Positions 54,852-62,584 are shown, counted from the stretch's first letter. The stretch: DNA of 64,000 bases from Thermobaculum sp042408415 (GCA_042408415.1 JBHORE010000059.1:8746-72745), one strand, 5' to 3'. A program made the numbers and translations. The notes: generated from the sequence alone by a model not told the origin.

Positions 54852-55946
54852 CTACCCGATGAGGGCAGTCTCGTGAGGCACCCCGCAGAACTCAACGTAG
54901 TCTATAGGCTCCGTGATCGTTGGGTTCTCCCCACATACTGGACAATTCGGGTCCTTTGTCAGCTTCAATTCCCTGAACTCCGTATTTAGGGCATCGACTA
55001 TCAGCATGCGACCGATGAGAGGTTCTCCTATGCCAACTATAAGCTTTATAGCCTCCATGGCCTGGATGGAACCCACGATGCCGCACATCACACCAAGCAC
55101 ACCTGCCTCGGCACAGCTGGGCACAGAGCCTGGGGGTGGAGGCGTAGGGAACAGATCCCTATAGCACCCATAGCCTGGTGCGTAGACCGTGACCTGACCA
55201 TCAAACCGCATGATGCTGCCATCTACTAGGGGCTTGCCTTCCCAGTAGGAGACATCGTTCACCAGGTAGCGGGTCGGGAAGTTATCCGAGCCGTTGATCA
55301 CGACGTCATACTGGCGGATTATCTCTCGGGCGTTTTCAGAGGTCAGCGGCTCGTTGTGTTTGACGACGTTGACTGTGGGATTGACCCTGTGTATGGCATC
55401 AGCAGCAGAGTCTACCTTGGGGCGTCCAAGATCAGCGTCGCCGTGAAGTATCTGCCGATGCAGGTTGCTGATCTCGACTACGTCGAAGTCGACTATGCCA
55501 ATGGTACCTACACCCGCGGCTGCCAGGTAAAGGGCAGCGGGGCTGCCCAGTCCGCCAGCGCCTATGATGAGTACCTTAGAGTTGATCAGCCTTCTCTGTC
55601 CCTTGCTACCGATCTCCGGCATGATTATGTGCCTGTGGTACCTCCTGACCTGCTCAGGAGTGAGCTCGGCGCCACCAGCCATAGCGGGCAGGATGCCGAT
55701 CTTATCCCCTTCATTGACGGGAGTGTCAAGTCCCTGCTTGCTACGTACGTCTTCGCCGTTGATGAAGAGGTTAATGAACCTCCTGACAGAGCCATCTGCC
55801 TCGTACAGCTGGCTCTTGAGCCCTGGGTACTGCTCAGCCAGGTTGGCTAGCACCTCTGAGACGTTGCTACCAGATGCCTCTACCTTAGTCTGTTGGTTGG
55901 TATGTACCCTTAGAGGACCTGGTATCTGAACTTCAACCTTTGCCAT
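54852..55946 (-). CDS. CysO-like sulfur carrier fused to MoeB/MoeZ-type E1 enzyme
   Basis: 364 residues in one frame. Residues 1-92 are a ubiquitin-fold carrier of CysO type: IPGPLRVHTNQQTKVEASG, RFINLFINGEDVRSKQGL and the ending GILPAMAGG, with Gly91-Gly92 where free CysO would end. Residues 93-364 are an E1-like domain: ELTPEQVRRYHRHIIMPE, the ATP site GAGGLGSPAALYLAAAGVG, the catalytic Cys in PSCAEAGVLG, and CYRDLFPTPPPPG as in MoeZ. Only one CxxC remains (CPVCGENP); the other reads CYRD. The rhodanese domain of MoeZ is absent. It lies between cysM and a sulfurtransferase gene. An internal Met89 has no ribosome site. Confidence 0.93.
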   Translation of the reverse strand: MAKVEVQIPGPLRVHTNQQTKVEASGSNVSEVLANLAEQYPGLKSQLYEADGSVRRFINLFINGEDVRSKQGLDTPVNEGDKIGILPAMAGGAELTPEQVRRYHRHIIMPEIGSKGQRRLINSKVLIIGAGGLGSPAALYLAAAGVGTIGIVDFDVVEISNLHRQILHGDADLGRPKVDSAADAIHRVNPTVNVVKHNEPLTSENAREIIRQYDVVINGSDNFPTRYLVNDVSYWEGKPLVDGSIMRFDGQVTVYAPGYGCYRDLFPTPPPPGSVPSCAEAGVLGVMCGIVGSIQAMEAIKLIVGIGEPLIGRMLIVDALNTEFRELKLTKDPNCPVCGENPTITEPIDYVEFCGVPHETALIG

Positions 55947-56002
55947 AAGTTATCCCCCTTGATGGTATGATCTTTGCAAAAATCTTCTTGAAGAGAATGA
56001 TA

Positions 56003-56971
56003 CTATCTTGGGCCTTGAAGCCTCCACAACTCGGTGGAAAGATATCTTGTGCCGGAATCTGGGAAGAGCACGACCACAACTCCATGACGGAGCGTGCGTG
56101 CTACATCAATCGCTGCCTTTAGAGCTGCCCCGGCGCTTGGACCAACCAGGATACCTTCCTGCCGGGCCAGCTGTCGGGCAGCCTCGTAGGCATCCTCCGT
56201 ACTCACGCCGACCTTCTTATCTATGACACTGGCATCATAAATACCCGGTACGATGGCGGTCTCCAGATGCTTGAGCCCCTCAAGGCCATGGAAGGGTGCA
56301 TCGGGCTCCACACCTATAAGCTGGACTTCAGGGTTGAGCTCCTTCAGTCGACGGCCAGTACCAGTCATGGTACCGGTAGTGCCAAGCCCAGCCACGAAGT
56401 GGGTCACCCGCCCGCCAGTCTGGTCCCAGATCTCGGGAGCGGTGGTGTCGTAGTGGGCCTTCCAGTTGGAAGGGTTGTTGTACTGGTCGGCGTAGAAGTA
56501 CTTTTCAGGATTCCTAGCGACAAGCTCACGCACGTACCGAATGGCACCGTCGGAACCCTCATAAGGGTCGGTATAGATAATTTTGGCTCCGTAGGCAGCG
56601 ATTATCCTCTTGCGTTCCTCACTAGCGTTCTCGGGCATGACAATCTCGCACTGGTACCCTTTGACGGCGCAGATCAGAGCATAGGCGATACCTGTGTTAC
56701 CGCTGGTGGAGTCGATAAGTATCTTGTCGTGGGTGAGCCTGCCATCCCTTTCAGCATCCTCTATGATGCGCAGAGCAGGCCTGTCCTTGACAGAGCCTCC
56801 AATGTTGAACCACTCAGCCTTGGCGTAGAGCTCCACTCCCGGAGAGAGTTCGCGCTCAAAGCTTTTGAGCCTGATGAGGGGAGTGTTACCGATGAGATCC
56901 AGCGGAGACTCTATTGTCCCAGCTCTATCCAAATTGATGATCGGGTCATTTATAGTGTAAGCGCCATACAT
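56003..56971 (-). CDS. cysM: CysM-type O-phosphoserine/O-acetylserine cysteine synthase
   Basis: 322 residues. PLP site NIGGSVKDRPALRIIEDAE with the Schiff-base Lys, the substrate loop STSGNTGIAYA, and PSAGAALKAA. The sequence VAGLGTTGTMTGTGR and the ending TRYLSTELWRLQ are closer to the CysO-dependent CysM of Mycobacterium than to CysK. In that system the enzyme uses O-phosphoserine and CysO-thiocarboxylate. Its place directly before the CysO-E1 fusion supports this. It may still accept sulfide. Confidence 0.92.
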   Translation of the reverse strand: MYGAYTINDPIINLDRAGTIESPLDLIGNTPLIRLKSFERELSPGVELYAKAEWFNIGGSVKDRPALRIIEDAERDGRLTHDKILIDSTSGNTGIAYALICAVKGYQCEIVMPENASEERKRIIAAYGAKIIYTDPYEGSDGAIRYVRELVARNPEKYFYADQYNNPSNWKAHYDTTAPEIWDQTGGRVTHFVAGLGTTGTMTGTGRRLKELNPEVQLIGVEPDAPFHGLEGLKHLETAIVPGIYDASVIDKKVGVSTEDAYEAARQLARQEGILVGPSAGAALKAAIDVARTLRHGVVVVLFPDSGTRYLSTELWRLQGPR

Positions 56972-57121
56972 TATATGTGCCTCTCAGTCTATAGTAGCTA
57001 CAAGTGCAAAAATTCGCAATAACAATGCCAACGTCACTACTGCCTTTTACAGGATATCAGAATCAAAGAGATTTGTGCAATACTACAGGACAAGATGGGG
57101 CAGCTTATTATATGCATTTAT

Positions 57122-57151
57122 TTGCATTTACTACCAGATATCTGTTATGAT
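57122..57151 (+). promoter_or_regulatory. Promoter of the Fur-family gene
   Basis: TTGCAT (57122-57127), an 18-base spacer, TATGAT (57146-57151). It overlaps the in-frame ATG at 57147, which argues for translation starting at GTG 57186. Confidence 0.5.
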
Positions 57152-57185
57152 TGAGATGCTATTAGAGGTTGAGGGGGTACTTAGG

Positions 57186-57641
57186 GTGTCAGACACAATC
57201 ACTGTAGAGAAGGCAGCTCAGAGCTTGCAGGAGATGGGGTACAGGCTCACCCCACAGCGACTTATGATCCTGGAAGCTGTACTCTCCAGCGAGGACCATG
57301 TGACCGCGGAGGAGCTGTACGAGCACGTCAAGAGCAGATATCCACACATTAGCTTCTCGACGGTTTACAGGACTATGGAAGTACTGCGAGACGCCGGGTT
57401 CGTAACGCAGACTGACCTTGGCGGTGGTAGAGTGCAATATCATCCGGTCGATAAGGCCAAGCATCACCACTTGATATGTCAGTCCTGTGGACACGTGGAG
57501 GAGGTAAGCGACGAGATCTTCACCGACCTGAGAAGGGACCTGCGGCAGAGGTTCGGGTTCGATGCTCTACTGACCCACTTCGCGATCTTCGGGCGCTGTC
57601 GCGTCTGCAGGGAGAAGGAAAACCGACAAGCCCACCGGTAG
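57186..57641 (+). CDS. Fur/PerR family transcriptional regulator
   Basis: 151 residues from GTG 57186, with GAGGGGG eight bases upstream; longer starts lie in the promoter. DNA-binding half: YRLTPQRLMILEAVLSSEDH, FSTVYRTMEVLRDAGFV. Metal half: KAKHHHLICQSCGHVEEV with the CxxC structural zinc pair and a second CRVC pair at the end. This could be Fur, PerR or Zur; the manganese catalase just downstream favours a PerR-like peroxide sensor. It is divergent from cysM. Confidence 0.88.
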   Translation: MSDTITVEKAAQSLQEMGYRLTPQRLMILEAVLSSEDHVTAEELYEHVKSRYPHISFSTVYRTMEVLRDAGFVTQTDLGGGRVQYHPVDKAKHHHLICQSCGHVEEVSDEIFTDLRRDLRQRFGFDALLTHFAIFGRCRVCREKENRQAHR

Positions 57642-57883
57642 TGATGCAGACTCTAGTTGACCTGCCTCGAGTCGCTAAGCATTAGCCTAGTATTATCTTC
57701 TCATTATAGACTACTTAATCAAGATATTAGGGCTATATAAACATCTTATATTGTCCATAAATTTTGATAATGCATATTCTTAACTTCTTCTCTAGGTACC
57801 CTTACTGGTACATAGATTGCGGCGCAAGTTCCTGGCCCCATTAGGGGCGAAACCATAAGATACGTAGAAAGGAGAGCGAGAGC

Positions 57884-58768
57884 ATGTACCTAAGGATAGA
57901 CAAGCTACAGGTGGAACTGCCGCAACCCGAGCATCCAGATCCTAACGCCGCTGCTGCAGTGCAGGAGTTGCTAGGTGGTAGGTTCGGAGAGATGTCTACC
58001 CTGATGAACTATACTTATCAGTCATTCAACTTCCGTGGGAAGAAGAAGCTCAAGCCATACTATGATCTGATAGCGAACATCAGCACTGAGGAGCTAGGGC
58101 ACATAGAGCTGGTAGCAGCCACGATCAACATGATGCTTACAGGGTCCACTAATACAGATGAACCAGTCAACGCGCCGTTAGGGTCGGCAGTCAACTACCG
58201 CAACGTGCACCACTTCATAGTAAACGGGCAGACCGCTCTGGTGGGTAACTCCATGGGTGAGGCCTGGCGCGGAGACTATGTGTTTGCGAGTGGAGACATA
58301 GTGCTAGACCTGCTACACAACTTCTTCCTGGAGTGTGGCGCACGCCTTCAGAAGCTGCGCGTATACGAGATGACCGACAATCCTGTGGCTCGACAGATGC
58401 TCGGTTACCTGCTTGTAAGAGGTGGAGTACACCAGGTAGCTTATGCCAAAGCTCTCGAGACATTGACCGGTGTGAACGTGACGAAGATGCTACCTGTACC
58501 CAACATCGAGAACTCCAAGTTCCCAGAGGCCAAGAAGTTTGAGGAGCAGGGCATCCATAGAACGCTATACAGGTTCAGTCCAGAGGACTACAAGGACGTT
58601 GCCAAGATTTGGACCGGCACTCATCCAACCGATGGTGGTGACCTCAAAGTGGTGGATGGGCCTCCAGCCGGCGGCGAGATTCCCGACCTGAAGGAGGTGC
58701 CTGAGGAGTTTGCTCCCGGTTATGATCCCGAGATGTTGGCGGAGATCGCCAAGAAGCTCATGTCTTAG
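57884..58768 (+). CDS. Manganese catalase
   Basis: 294 residues. The diiron-like four-helix bundle shows Mn ligands Glu and His in GGRFGEMSTLMNY, STEELGHIELVAATI and FFLECGARLQKLRVYEM, VRGGVHQVAYAKALE. This is the non-haem catalase (KatN/MnCat) that breaks down hydrogen peroxide in the cytosol. AAAGGAGAG precedes ATG. The 240-base gap to the Fur-family gene holds AT-rich DNA with near-palindromes (for example around ATGCAT) but no clear Fur box was proven. A strong terminator follows. Confidence 0.95.
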   Translation: MYLRIDKLQVELPQPEHPDPNAAAAVQELLGGRFGEMSTLMNYTYQSFNFRGKKKLKPYYDLIANISTEELGHIELVAATINMMLTGSTNTDEPVNAPLGSAVNYRNVHHFIVNGQTALVGNSMGEAWRGDYVFASGDIVLDLLHNFFLECGARLQKLRVYEMTDNPVARQMLGYLLVRGGVHQVAYAKALETLTGVNVTKMLPVPNIENSKFPEAKKFEEQGIHRTLYRFSPEDYKDVAKIWTGTHPTDGGDLKVVDGPPAGGEIPDLKEVPEEFAPGYDPEMLAEIAKKLMS

Positions 58769-58781
58769 CGGACGCCAATAC

Positions 58782-58815
58782 ATAGGGGAGGTACGAGTAC
58801 CTCCCCTATTTTTAT
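58782..58815 (+). terminator. Intrinsic terminator of the Mn catalase gene
   Basis: ATAGGGGAGGTAC (58782-58794) pairs perfectly with GTACCTCCCCTAT (58797-58809), with a two-base spacer, followed by a T run (58809-58813) and TATAT. A textbook rho-independent terminator 13 bases after the stop. Confidence 0.9.
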
Positions 58816-58887
58816 ATCTTCTTACACACGACCTTATGGAACAGATTATGCAGACCTATCTGTAGAAAAAGTGTAAGGAGTAGTGTG

Positions 58888-59325
58888 ATGACAGCAATGA
58901 GAGCAAGGGAAGAAGCAGGTATAGGTCGTGGTATAGCTATGGGACTGCTGTTTGGAGCCATGAGCCTAGTGTTGATGCTCGTACTTAGCCCGATAGTAGG
59001 GACGATAGCTCTGCCATTAGCGTCCTGGATAGTGATCCTCTTGTGGTTACTGATGCCTGTGTTAGCCGGCTACGTAACCGATGGCAGGTTTGGAGCAGCG
59101 GTGACTGCGGGTGCTGTGGCTGCTGCCTTCGTCGTTCTGCCCGTATTGGCTATGCAGACACTCAGGCTCTCTGTGTTCGCTATAAAGGTGGGTTTTACTG
59201 ACGCTAACTTCACCGGACAGCGCCTCTCGGTAATGCTGGCGATAGTGGGTATAACCATCTTTGCGGCAGCTATTGGCCTCGCCCTGGGGTGGATAGGACT
59301 GTTCCTGAGAAGGCATAGCACATAG
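58888..59325 (+). CDS. Four-TM membrane protein, function unknown
   Basis: 145 residues from ATG 58888 (AAGGAGTAGTG upstream). Four hydrophobic helices with short loops (AMGLLFGAMSLVLMLVLSPIV; LWLLMPVLAGYVTDG; the helix starting at GAVAAAFVVL; IVGITIFAAAIGLALGW). The loop GYVTDGRFG resembles small permease-like proteins, but no family is recognised. It has the composition of the DNA around it and no partner. It lies between the catalase terminator and the PadR promoter. Confidence 0.7.
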   Translation: MTAMRAREEAGIGRGIAMGLLFGAMSLVLMLVLSPIVGTIALPLASWIVILLWLLMPVLAGYVTDGRFGAAVTAGAVAAAFVVLPVLAMQTLRLSVFAIKVGFTDANFTGQRLSVMLAIVGITIFAAAIGLALGWIGLFLRRHST

Positions 59326-59390
59326 CAACTCTTCACTCTGATAAGACAACTTGCAATAGCCCTATCCGTAGCTTCTGTGAGGCTTGGTTA

Positions 59391-59419
59391 TTGACTTGAT
59401 AGCCAACTAGCTTTATATT
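59391..59419 (+). promoter_or_regulatory. Promoter of the padR-modAB unit
   Basis: TTGACT (59391-59396), a 17-base spacer, TATATT (59414-59419). It lies 59 bases before the PadR ATG and just upstream of an inverted repeat. Confidence 0.6.
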
Positions 59420-59434
59420 CTTCCCGTAGGCCTA

Positions 59435-59451
59435 TATTCAAATATTGAATA
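59435..59451. promoter_or_regulatory. Inverted repeat, probable PadR operator
   Basis: TATTCA (59435-59440) and TGAATA (59446-59451), five-base AT spacer. Position about 9 bases after the expected transcription start, so bound PadR would block the unit. PadR proteins often bind short AT-rich repeats of this kind. Confidence 0.5.
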
Positions 59452-59478
59452 GTAATAGCTTTACTAATAGAGGCACTA

Positions 59479-60030
59479 ATGGCTCATTACGGTAAGCAAC
59501 CCCTTTCAGTCGAGTACGCATTGCTTGGACTACTAGAGGATAGTCCAGCTCACCCTTATGAGGTACATCAAAGACTAGTAACCACTAGCCCTCTTGCCAA
59601 CGTGTGGAGGATCAAGAGGGGGCACACCTATGCCTTGCTTGGGCGCTTTGAAGAGGAGGGTTTGGTAAGCAGTTGGCTTGAGCCCCAGGAGTATAAGCCG
59701 CCGCGCAAGATGTTAACCCTAACACCCGAGGGGCAAGCAGTGCTCGACAACTGGGTGAGGCAACCCGTGAGGAAGCCGAGGGAGATGAGGCTAGGTTTCC
59801 TTGCCAAGCTATACTTCGCGATACGCAAGGGAGTGGCTGTTGAGCTGTTGGATGCTCAATACCTAGAGTGCAAGAGGTGGCTGGATGAGCTGGAGCGCAG
59901 CCAGGAGCATGGAGATCTCTATGGCCGCATGGTATTGGATTTTCGTCGGCAGCAGGTGAGCTCGATTATGGAGTGGTTATGTGCGTGCCGTCAGGCTATT
60001 GATCTTGAGGAGGGAAGATATGAGCTCTAA
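59479..60030 (+). CDS. PadR family transcriptional regulator
   Basis: 183 residues. Winged helix: LSVEYALLGLLEDSPAHPYEVHQRL, WRIKRGHTYALLGRFEEEGLVSS; the C-terminal helical part (residues 100-180) forms the dimer. PadR family proteins are mostly repressors that respond to phenolic compounds or other ligands. Its 3' end overlaps the modA start by 11 bases, so it may control molybdate uptake. No ribosome site stands out before the ATG. Confidence 0.88.
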   Translation: MAHYGKQPLSVEYALLGLLEDSPAHPYEVHQRLVTTSPLANVWRIKRGHTYALLGRFEEEGLVSSWLEPQEYKPPRKMLTLTPEGQAVLDNWVRQPVRKPREMRLGFLAKLYFAIRKGVAVELLDAQYLECKRWLDELERSQEHGDLYGRMVLDFRRQQVSSIMEWLCACRQAIDLEEGRYEL

Positions 60031-60838
60031 TTTGAGGTATATAGGCGTAATCGTGCTGCTGGTATGGATTGTTGGCTGCGGTCCTGGAAGCACAGGGAGC
60101 TCTAACGAGAGCTCACAGACCCTGAATGTGTTTGCAGCCGCGTCTCTAACTGGGGCCTTTACGGAGATAGGCAAGGAGTTCGAGGCGGCACATGCAGGTG
60201 TCAAGGTGGTCAACAGCTTTGCGGGTTCACAGGACTTAGTAGAGCAGATGCATCAGGGCGCGCCGGCAGATGTGTTTGCTTCGGCCGATGAGAAGAACAT
60301 GCAGAAGGCTGTGGACTATGGTTTGGTGGATCAGGCACATCCCAAGACTTTCGTCCGCAATCGGCTGGTGATCGTCACTCCTAAGAATGATTCCAAAGTG
60401 CAGTCGCTTACCGATCTAGCCTCTAAGAGTGTCAAGGTGGTGCTTGCCTCGGAGGATGTTCCCGTGGGCAGCTATGCGCTGAAATTTCTGGAGCAAGCAT
60501 CGCGGGATTCACAGCTGGGCAGCGACTACAAGCAGAAGGTGCTGGCCAATGTGGTGTCCTATGAAGATAACGTCAAGGCAGTGCTTCAGAAGGTGGTGCT
60601 AGGTGAAGCTGATGCTGGTGTGGTGTACAGCTCCGATGCTGCCACGGCGCCTGCTGACAAGTTGACCACGTTGGAGATTCCCGACGAATACAACGTGGTA
60701 GCTAGCTATCCTATAGCGGTAGTGAAGACTAGCAAGCATGCGGACCTGGCGGAGCAGTATGTGGAGTTCGTGCTGTCAGACAAGGGTCAGAGCATCCTCA
60801 AGCAGTACGGTTTCATCCCTGTGGGCAAGAGTAGTTGA
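60020..60838 (+). CDS. modA: Molybdate ABC transporter substrate-binding lipoprotein
   Basis: 272 residues from ATG 60020 (GGAGGGAAGAT upstream). Lipoprotein signal with LVWIVGCGPG. The periplasmic-binding fold matches ModA: LNVFAAASLTGAFTEIGKEF, AGSQDLVEQMHQGAPADVFASAD and LEIPDEYNV. It binds molybdate or tungstate. It overlaps padR and is ten bases ahead of modB. Confidence 0.93.
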   Translation: MSSNLRYIGVIVLLVWIVGCGPGSTGSSNESSQTLNVFAAASLTGAFTEIGKEFEAAHAGVKVVNSFAGSQDLVEQMHQGAPADVFASADEKNMQKAVDYGLVDQAHPKTFVRNRLVIVTPKNDSKVQSLTDLASKSVKVVLASEDVPVGSYALKFLEQASRDSQLGSDYKQKVLANVVSYEDNVKAVLQKVVLGEADAGVVYSSDAATAPADKLTTLEIPDEYNVVASYPIAVVKTSKHADLAEQYVEFVLSDKGQSILKQYGFIPVGKSS

Positions 60839-60848
60839 ACGGTGGCCT

Positions 60849-61715
60849 ATGATGCAGTCACAGGCTGAGGAGATCAGCGCTAGGGAAGCGGAGTACCTGT
60901 CAGGAGTGAGGCGAAGGCCATGGTTGCCCAAGCACTTGTTGCTGATTGTCGCCAGCGCTCCGATGGTGGTCTTCTTAGCATTGCCCCTTGTAGCGCTGGT
61001 GGCTAGGGCGCCCTTGGCAGAGGTGATCACACGTCTCGCCGACAGGCAGGTCTCTATGGCGATAGCGCTGAGCGCCTACACGACCTTGGCGACTACCTGC
61101 TTGACGGTGCTTCTGGGCACACCATTGGCATATCTAATGGCAAGGCACCGCTTCTGGGGTAAGCGAGTGCTCGACACGCTGATCGACCTGCCGCTGGTGT
61201 TGCCTCCATCGGCTGCGGGCATCGCCCTGCTGCTTACCTTCGGCAGGTATGGGATAGTAGGTGAACACCTATGGGACTTTGGGGTGCAGATCCCATTCAC
61301 TCCTATAGCGGTGGTGCTTGCGCAGACCTTCGTTTCAGCCCCTTTCTACATTCGCGCGACTATGAATGGCTTGGCTGCAGTGGACGAGGCGCTGGAAGAA
61401 GCCGGTATGGTGGATGGGGCAGGCCCCTTGAGGTTGTTCTGGAGCATAACTTTCCCTCTGGCGAGGGTGTCGATGATAAGCGGGGCGATCATGACATGGG
61501 CTCGGGCCTTAGGAGAATTTGGAGCCACGATAATCTTTGCGGGGAATTTCCCAGGTAGGACACAGACCATCCCTATAGCGATCTACCTGGGCTTCAACAT
61601 CAACTTGGAGTCGGCGGTGGTGCTCTCGACGATCCTGCTATGTGTATCGTTCGGGGTGATCATGATCGTGAAGTGGGCGTTGAAGCAATCGGTGACGCGC
61701 GCGGAGATCTATTAG
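60849..61715 (+). CDS. modB: Molybdate ABC transporter permease
   Basis: 288 residues from ATG 60849 (GGTGG upstream; the frame extends back through modA). Six TM helices. ModB signatures: LGTPLAYLMARHRFWG, DLPLVLPPSAAGIALLL, EEAGMVDGAGPLRLFWSIT (EAA loop) and ARALGEFGATIIFAGNFPG. No modC follows: the next gene is on the other strand. The ATPase must be encoded elsewhere. Confidence 0.93.
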   Translation: MMQSQAEEISAREAEYLSGVRRRPWLPKHLLLIVASAPMVVFLALPLVALVARAPLAEVITRLADRQVSMAIALSAYTTLATTCLTVLLGTPLAYLMARHRFWGKRVLDTLIDLPLVLPPSAAGIALLLTFGRYGIVGEHLWDFGVQIPFTPIAVVLAQTFVSAPFYIRATMNGLAAVDEALEEAGMVDGAGPLRLFWSITFPLARVSMISGAIMTWARALGEFGATIIFAGNFPGRTQTIPIAIYLGFNINLESAVVLSTILLCVSFGVIMIVKWALKQSVTRAEIY

Positions 61716-61748
61716 CTAAGGTGCTTGATGTGCTGCGAGACGTGAAGG

Positions 61749-62246
61749 CTATAAGTATCCCTTGAGCCGCTCAGACAGCTCAGACAAGAGCTGTATAGCA
61801 GCTTCCAGATCAGGCAATAGATCTTTGAGGGCAAAGCTGCCGTGATCCCATACTCTTCTTGAGAGGAGGAACTCACCTTCGGTGGGGGTTAGCAGGCCAA
61901 GCTCTATGGCCAGATCTATGACTCCTTGTGAGATAACTCCTTTTGTCCAATATTCTGATGGCGTAGACGGATCGAGCAGGGACTCTACATACTTGGAGTG
62001 AAATCTTTGCGGGTTAGCGACCTGACATGCATGAGATATAAGCATCTCCAGGTTAGCAAGGGTGACCGTGTATGTGTCAAGCAGCAGCACCAGAGCTTTA
62101 CACCAAGGATGATCTCTGAGGGCCATTAAGTCTTGCCCGCTAGGTGGTGGAATCTCCTTGAGATCAATCGAGACCTCTTGAAGAGTCGAGATACCGCTAT
62201 CGATATCTTGAATTATTCTCTCCAATTTCGAGCCTGGATAAATCAC
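61749..62246 (-). CDS. Unknown mostly helical protein next to the tRNA fragment
   Basis: About 165 residues if GTG 62246 is used; the open frame runs back to 62324 but that part reads through the tRNA fragment and is not protein coding. TTG 62225 is another possible start. Mainly helical: HPWCKALVLLLDTYTVTLAN, GVIDLAIELGLLTPTEGEFLL and AIQLLSELSERL at the end. No family recognised; the length and helices recall HEPN-like proteins, but the RX4-6H motif is not seen. It stands at the junction between host DNA and the proposed element. Confidence 0.5.
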   Translation of the reverse strand: MIYPGSKLERIIQDIDSGISTLQEVSIDLKEIPPPSGQDLMALRDHPWCKALVLLLDTYTVTLANLEMLISHACQVANPQRFHSKYVESLLDPSTPSEYWTKGVISQGVIDLAIELGLLTPTEGEFLLSRRVWDHGSFALKDLLPDLEAAIQLLSELSERLKGYL

Positions 62247-62275
62247 TAGTATGGAATAAGAGGTTGGGATAGCAT

Positions 62276-62328
62276 TGGCGTGCCCGGAGGGACTCGAACC
62301 CCCGACCACTTGGTCCGCAACCAAGCGC
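62276..62328 (-). tRNA. 3' part of a tRNA-Arg(GCG) gene, probable att site
   Basis: Minus strand: anticodon arm CTTGG-TTGCGGA-CCAAG (anticodon GCG), variable loop TGGTC, T arm GGGGG-TTCGAGT-CCCTC, acceptor strand CGGGCAC, discriminator G and encoded CCA (62278-62276). The 5' acceptor strand expected (GTGCCCG) and a D arm are not present upstream; DNA past 62328 bears no tRNA features. This is a fragment as left by site-specific integration into the 3' end of a tRNA gene. The complete gene should be at the other end of the element. Confidence 0.75.
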
Positions 62329-62330
62329 CC

Positions 62331-62427
62331 CCTGTTCGCCTCAGTCCACCCCGTGCCGTAGAGTCAGGCAAATCAAGGGCTTCCAGCCATCCCCTGTTCG
62401 TCAGAGTCCGTCCTGTTCGCTGGAGTA
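62331..62427. repeat. Three direct repeats of CCTGTTCGnnnnAGTCC beside the att site
   Basis: Copies at 62331-62347, 62393-62409 and 62412-62428 share CCTGTTCG, four variable bases and AGTcC (third copy AGTAC). The first copy adjoins the tRNA fragment. Spacing and place fit arm-type binding sites of a tyrosine recombinase or its excisionase. Confidence 0.55.
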
Positions 62428-62438
62428 CAGAAAAAACT

Positions 62439-62460
62439 GCATTCCAAATTGCATTCCAAA
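62439..62460. repeat. Tandem direct repeat TGCATTCCAAA
   Basis: TGCATTCCAAA occurs at 62439-62449 region and again ending at 62460, two copies nearly head to tail. It is a second small repeat in the same 260-base gap, and could be a binding site for the element's regulator or Xis. Confidence 0.45.
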
Positions 62461-62469
62461 AGCAGGTTG

Positions 62470-62499
62470 TTGAGACTTGCTCAGCTCTTGTGCTACAGT
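62470..62499 (+). promoter_or_regulatory. Possible promoter of the element's first gene
   Basis: TTGAGA (62470-62475), 18-base spacer, TACAGT (62494-62499), 86 bases before ATG 62585. Between lies a G/C-rich hairpin-like segment (GGGGGTG...CACCCCC). Weak boxes, so only a suggestion. Confidence 0.35.
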
Positions 62500-62584
62500 G
62501 GGTACACACGTGGAGGGAGGGTCTGATCAACCCGCTGGGGGTGCCTACCCACCCCCACCCGCCGCCTGGTAGGAGGCAGAAAAG

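Noticed and set aside
55356..55850. 164-residue plus-strand frame.
   Set aside because: Antisense to the CysO-E1 fusion, no motif, no ribosome site.
56267..57022. 251-residue plus-strand frame.
   Set aside because: It is antisense to cysM, which has complete PLP motifs; no family signature in the plus-strand translation.
62247..62324. N-terminal extension of the 61749 frame (VVGGSSPSGHA).
   Set aside because: This is the translated tRNA T arm and acceptor, a common false extension; the start was moved to 62246.
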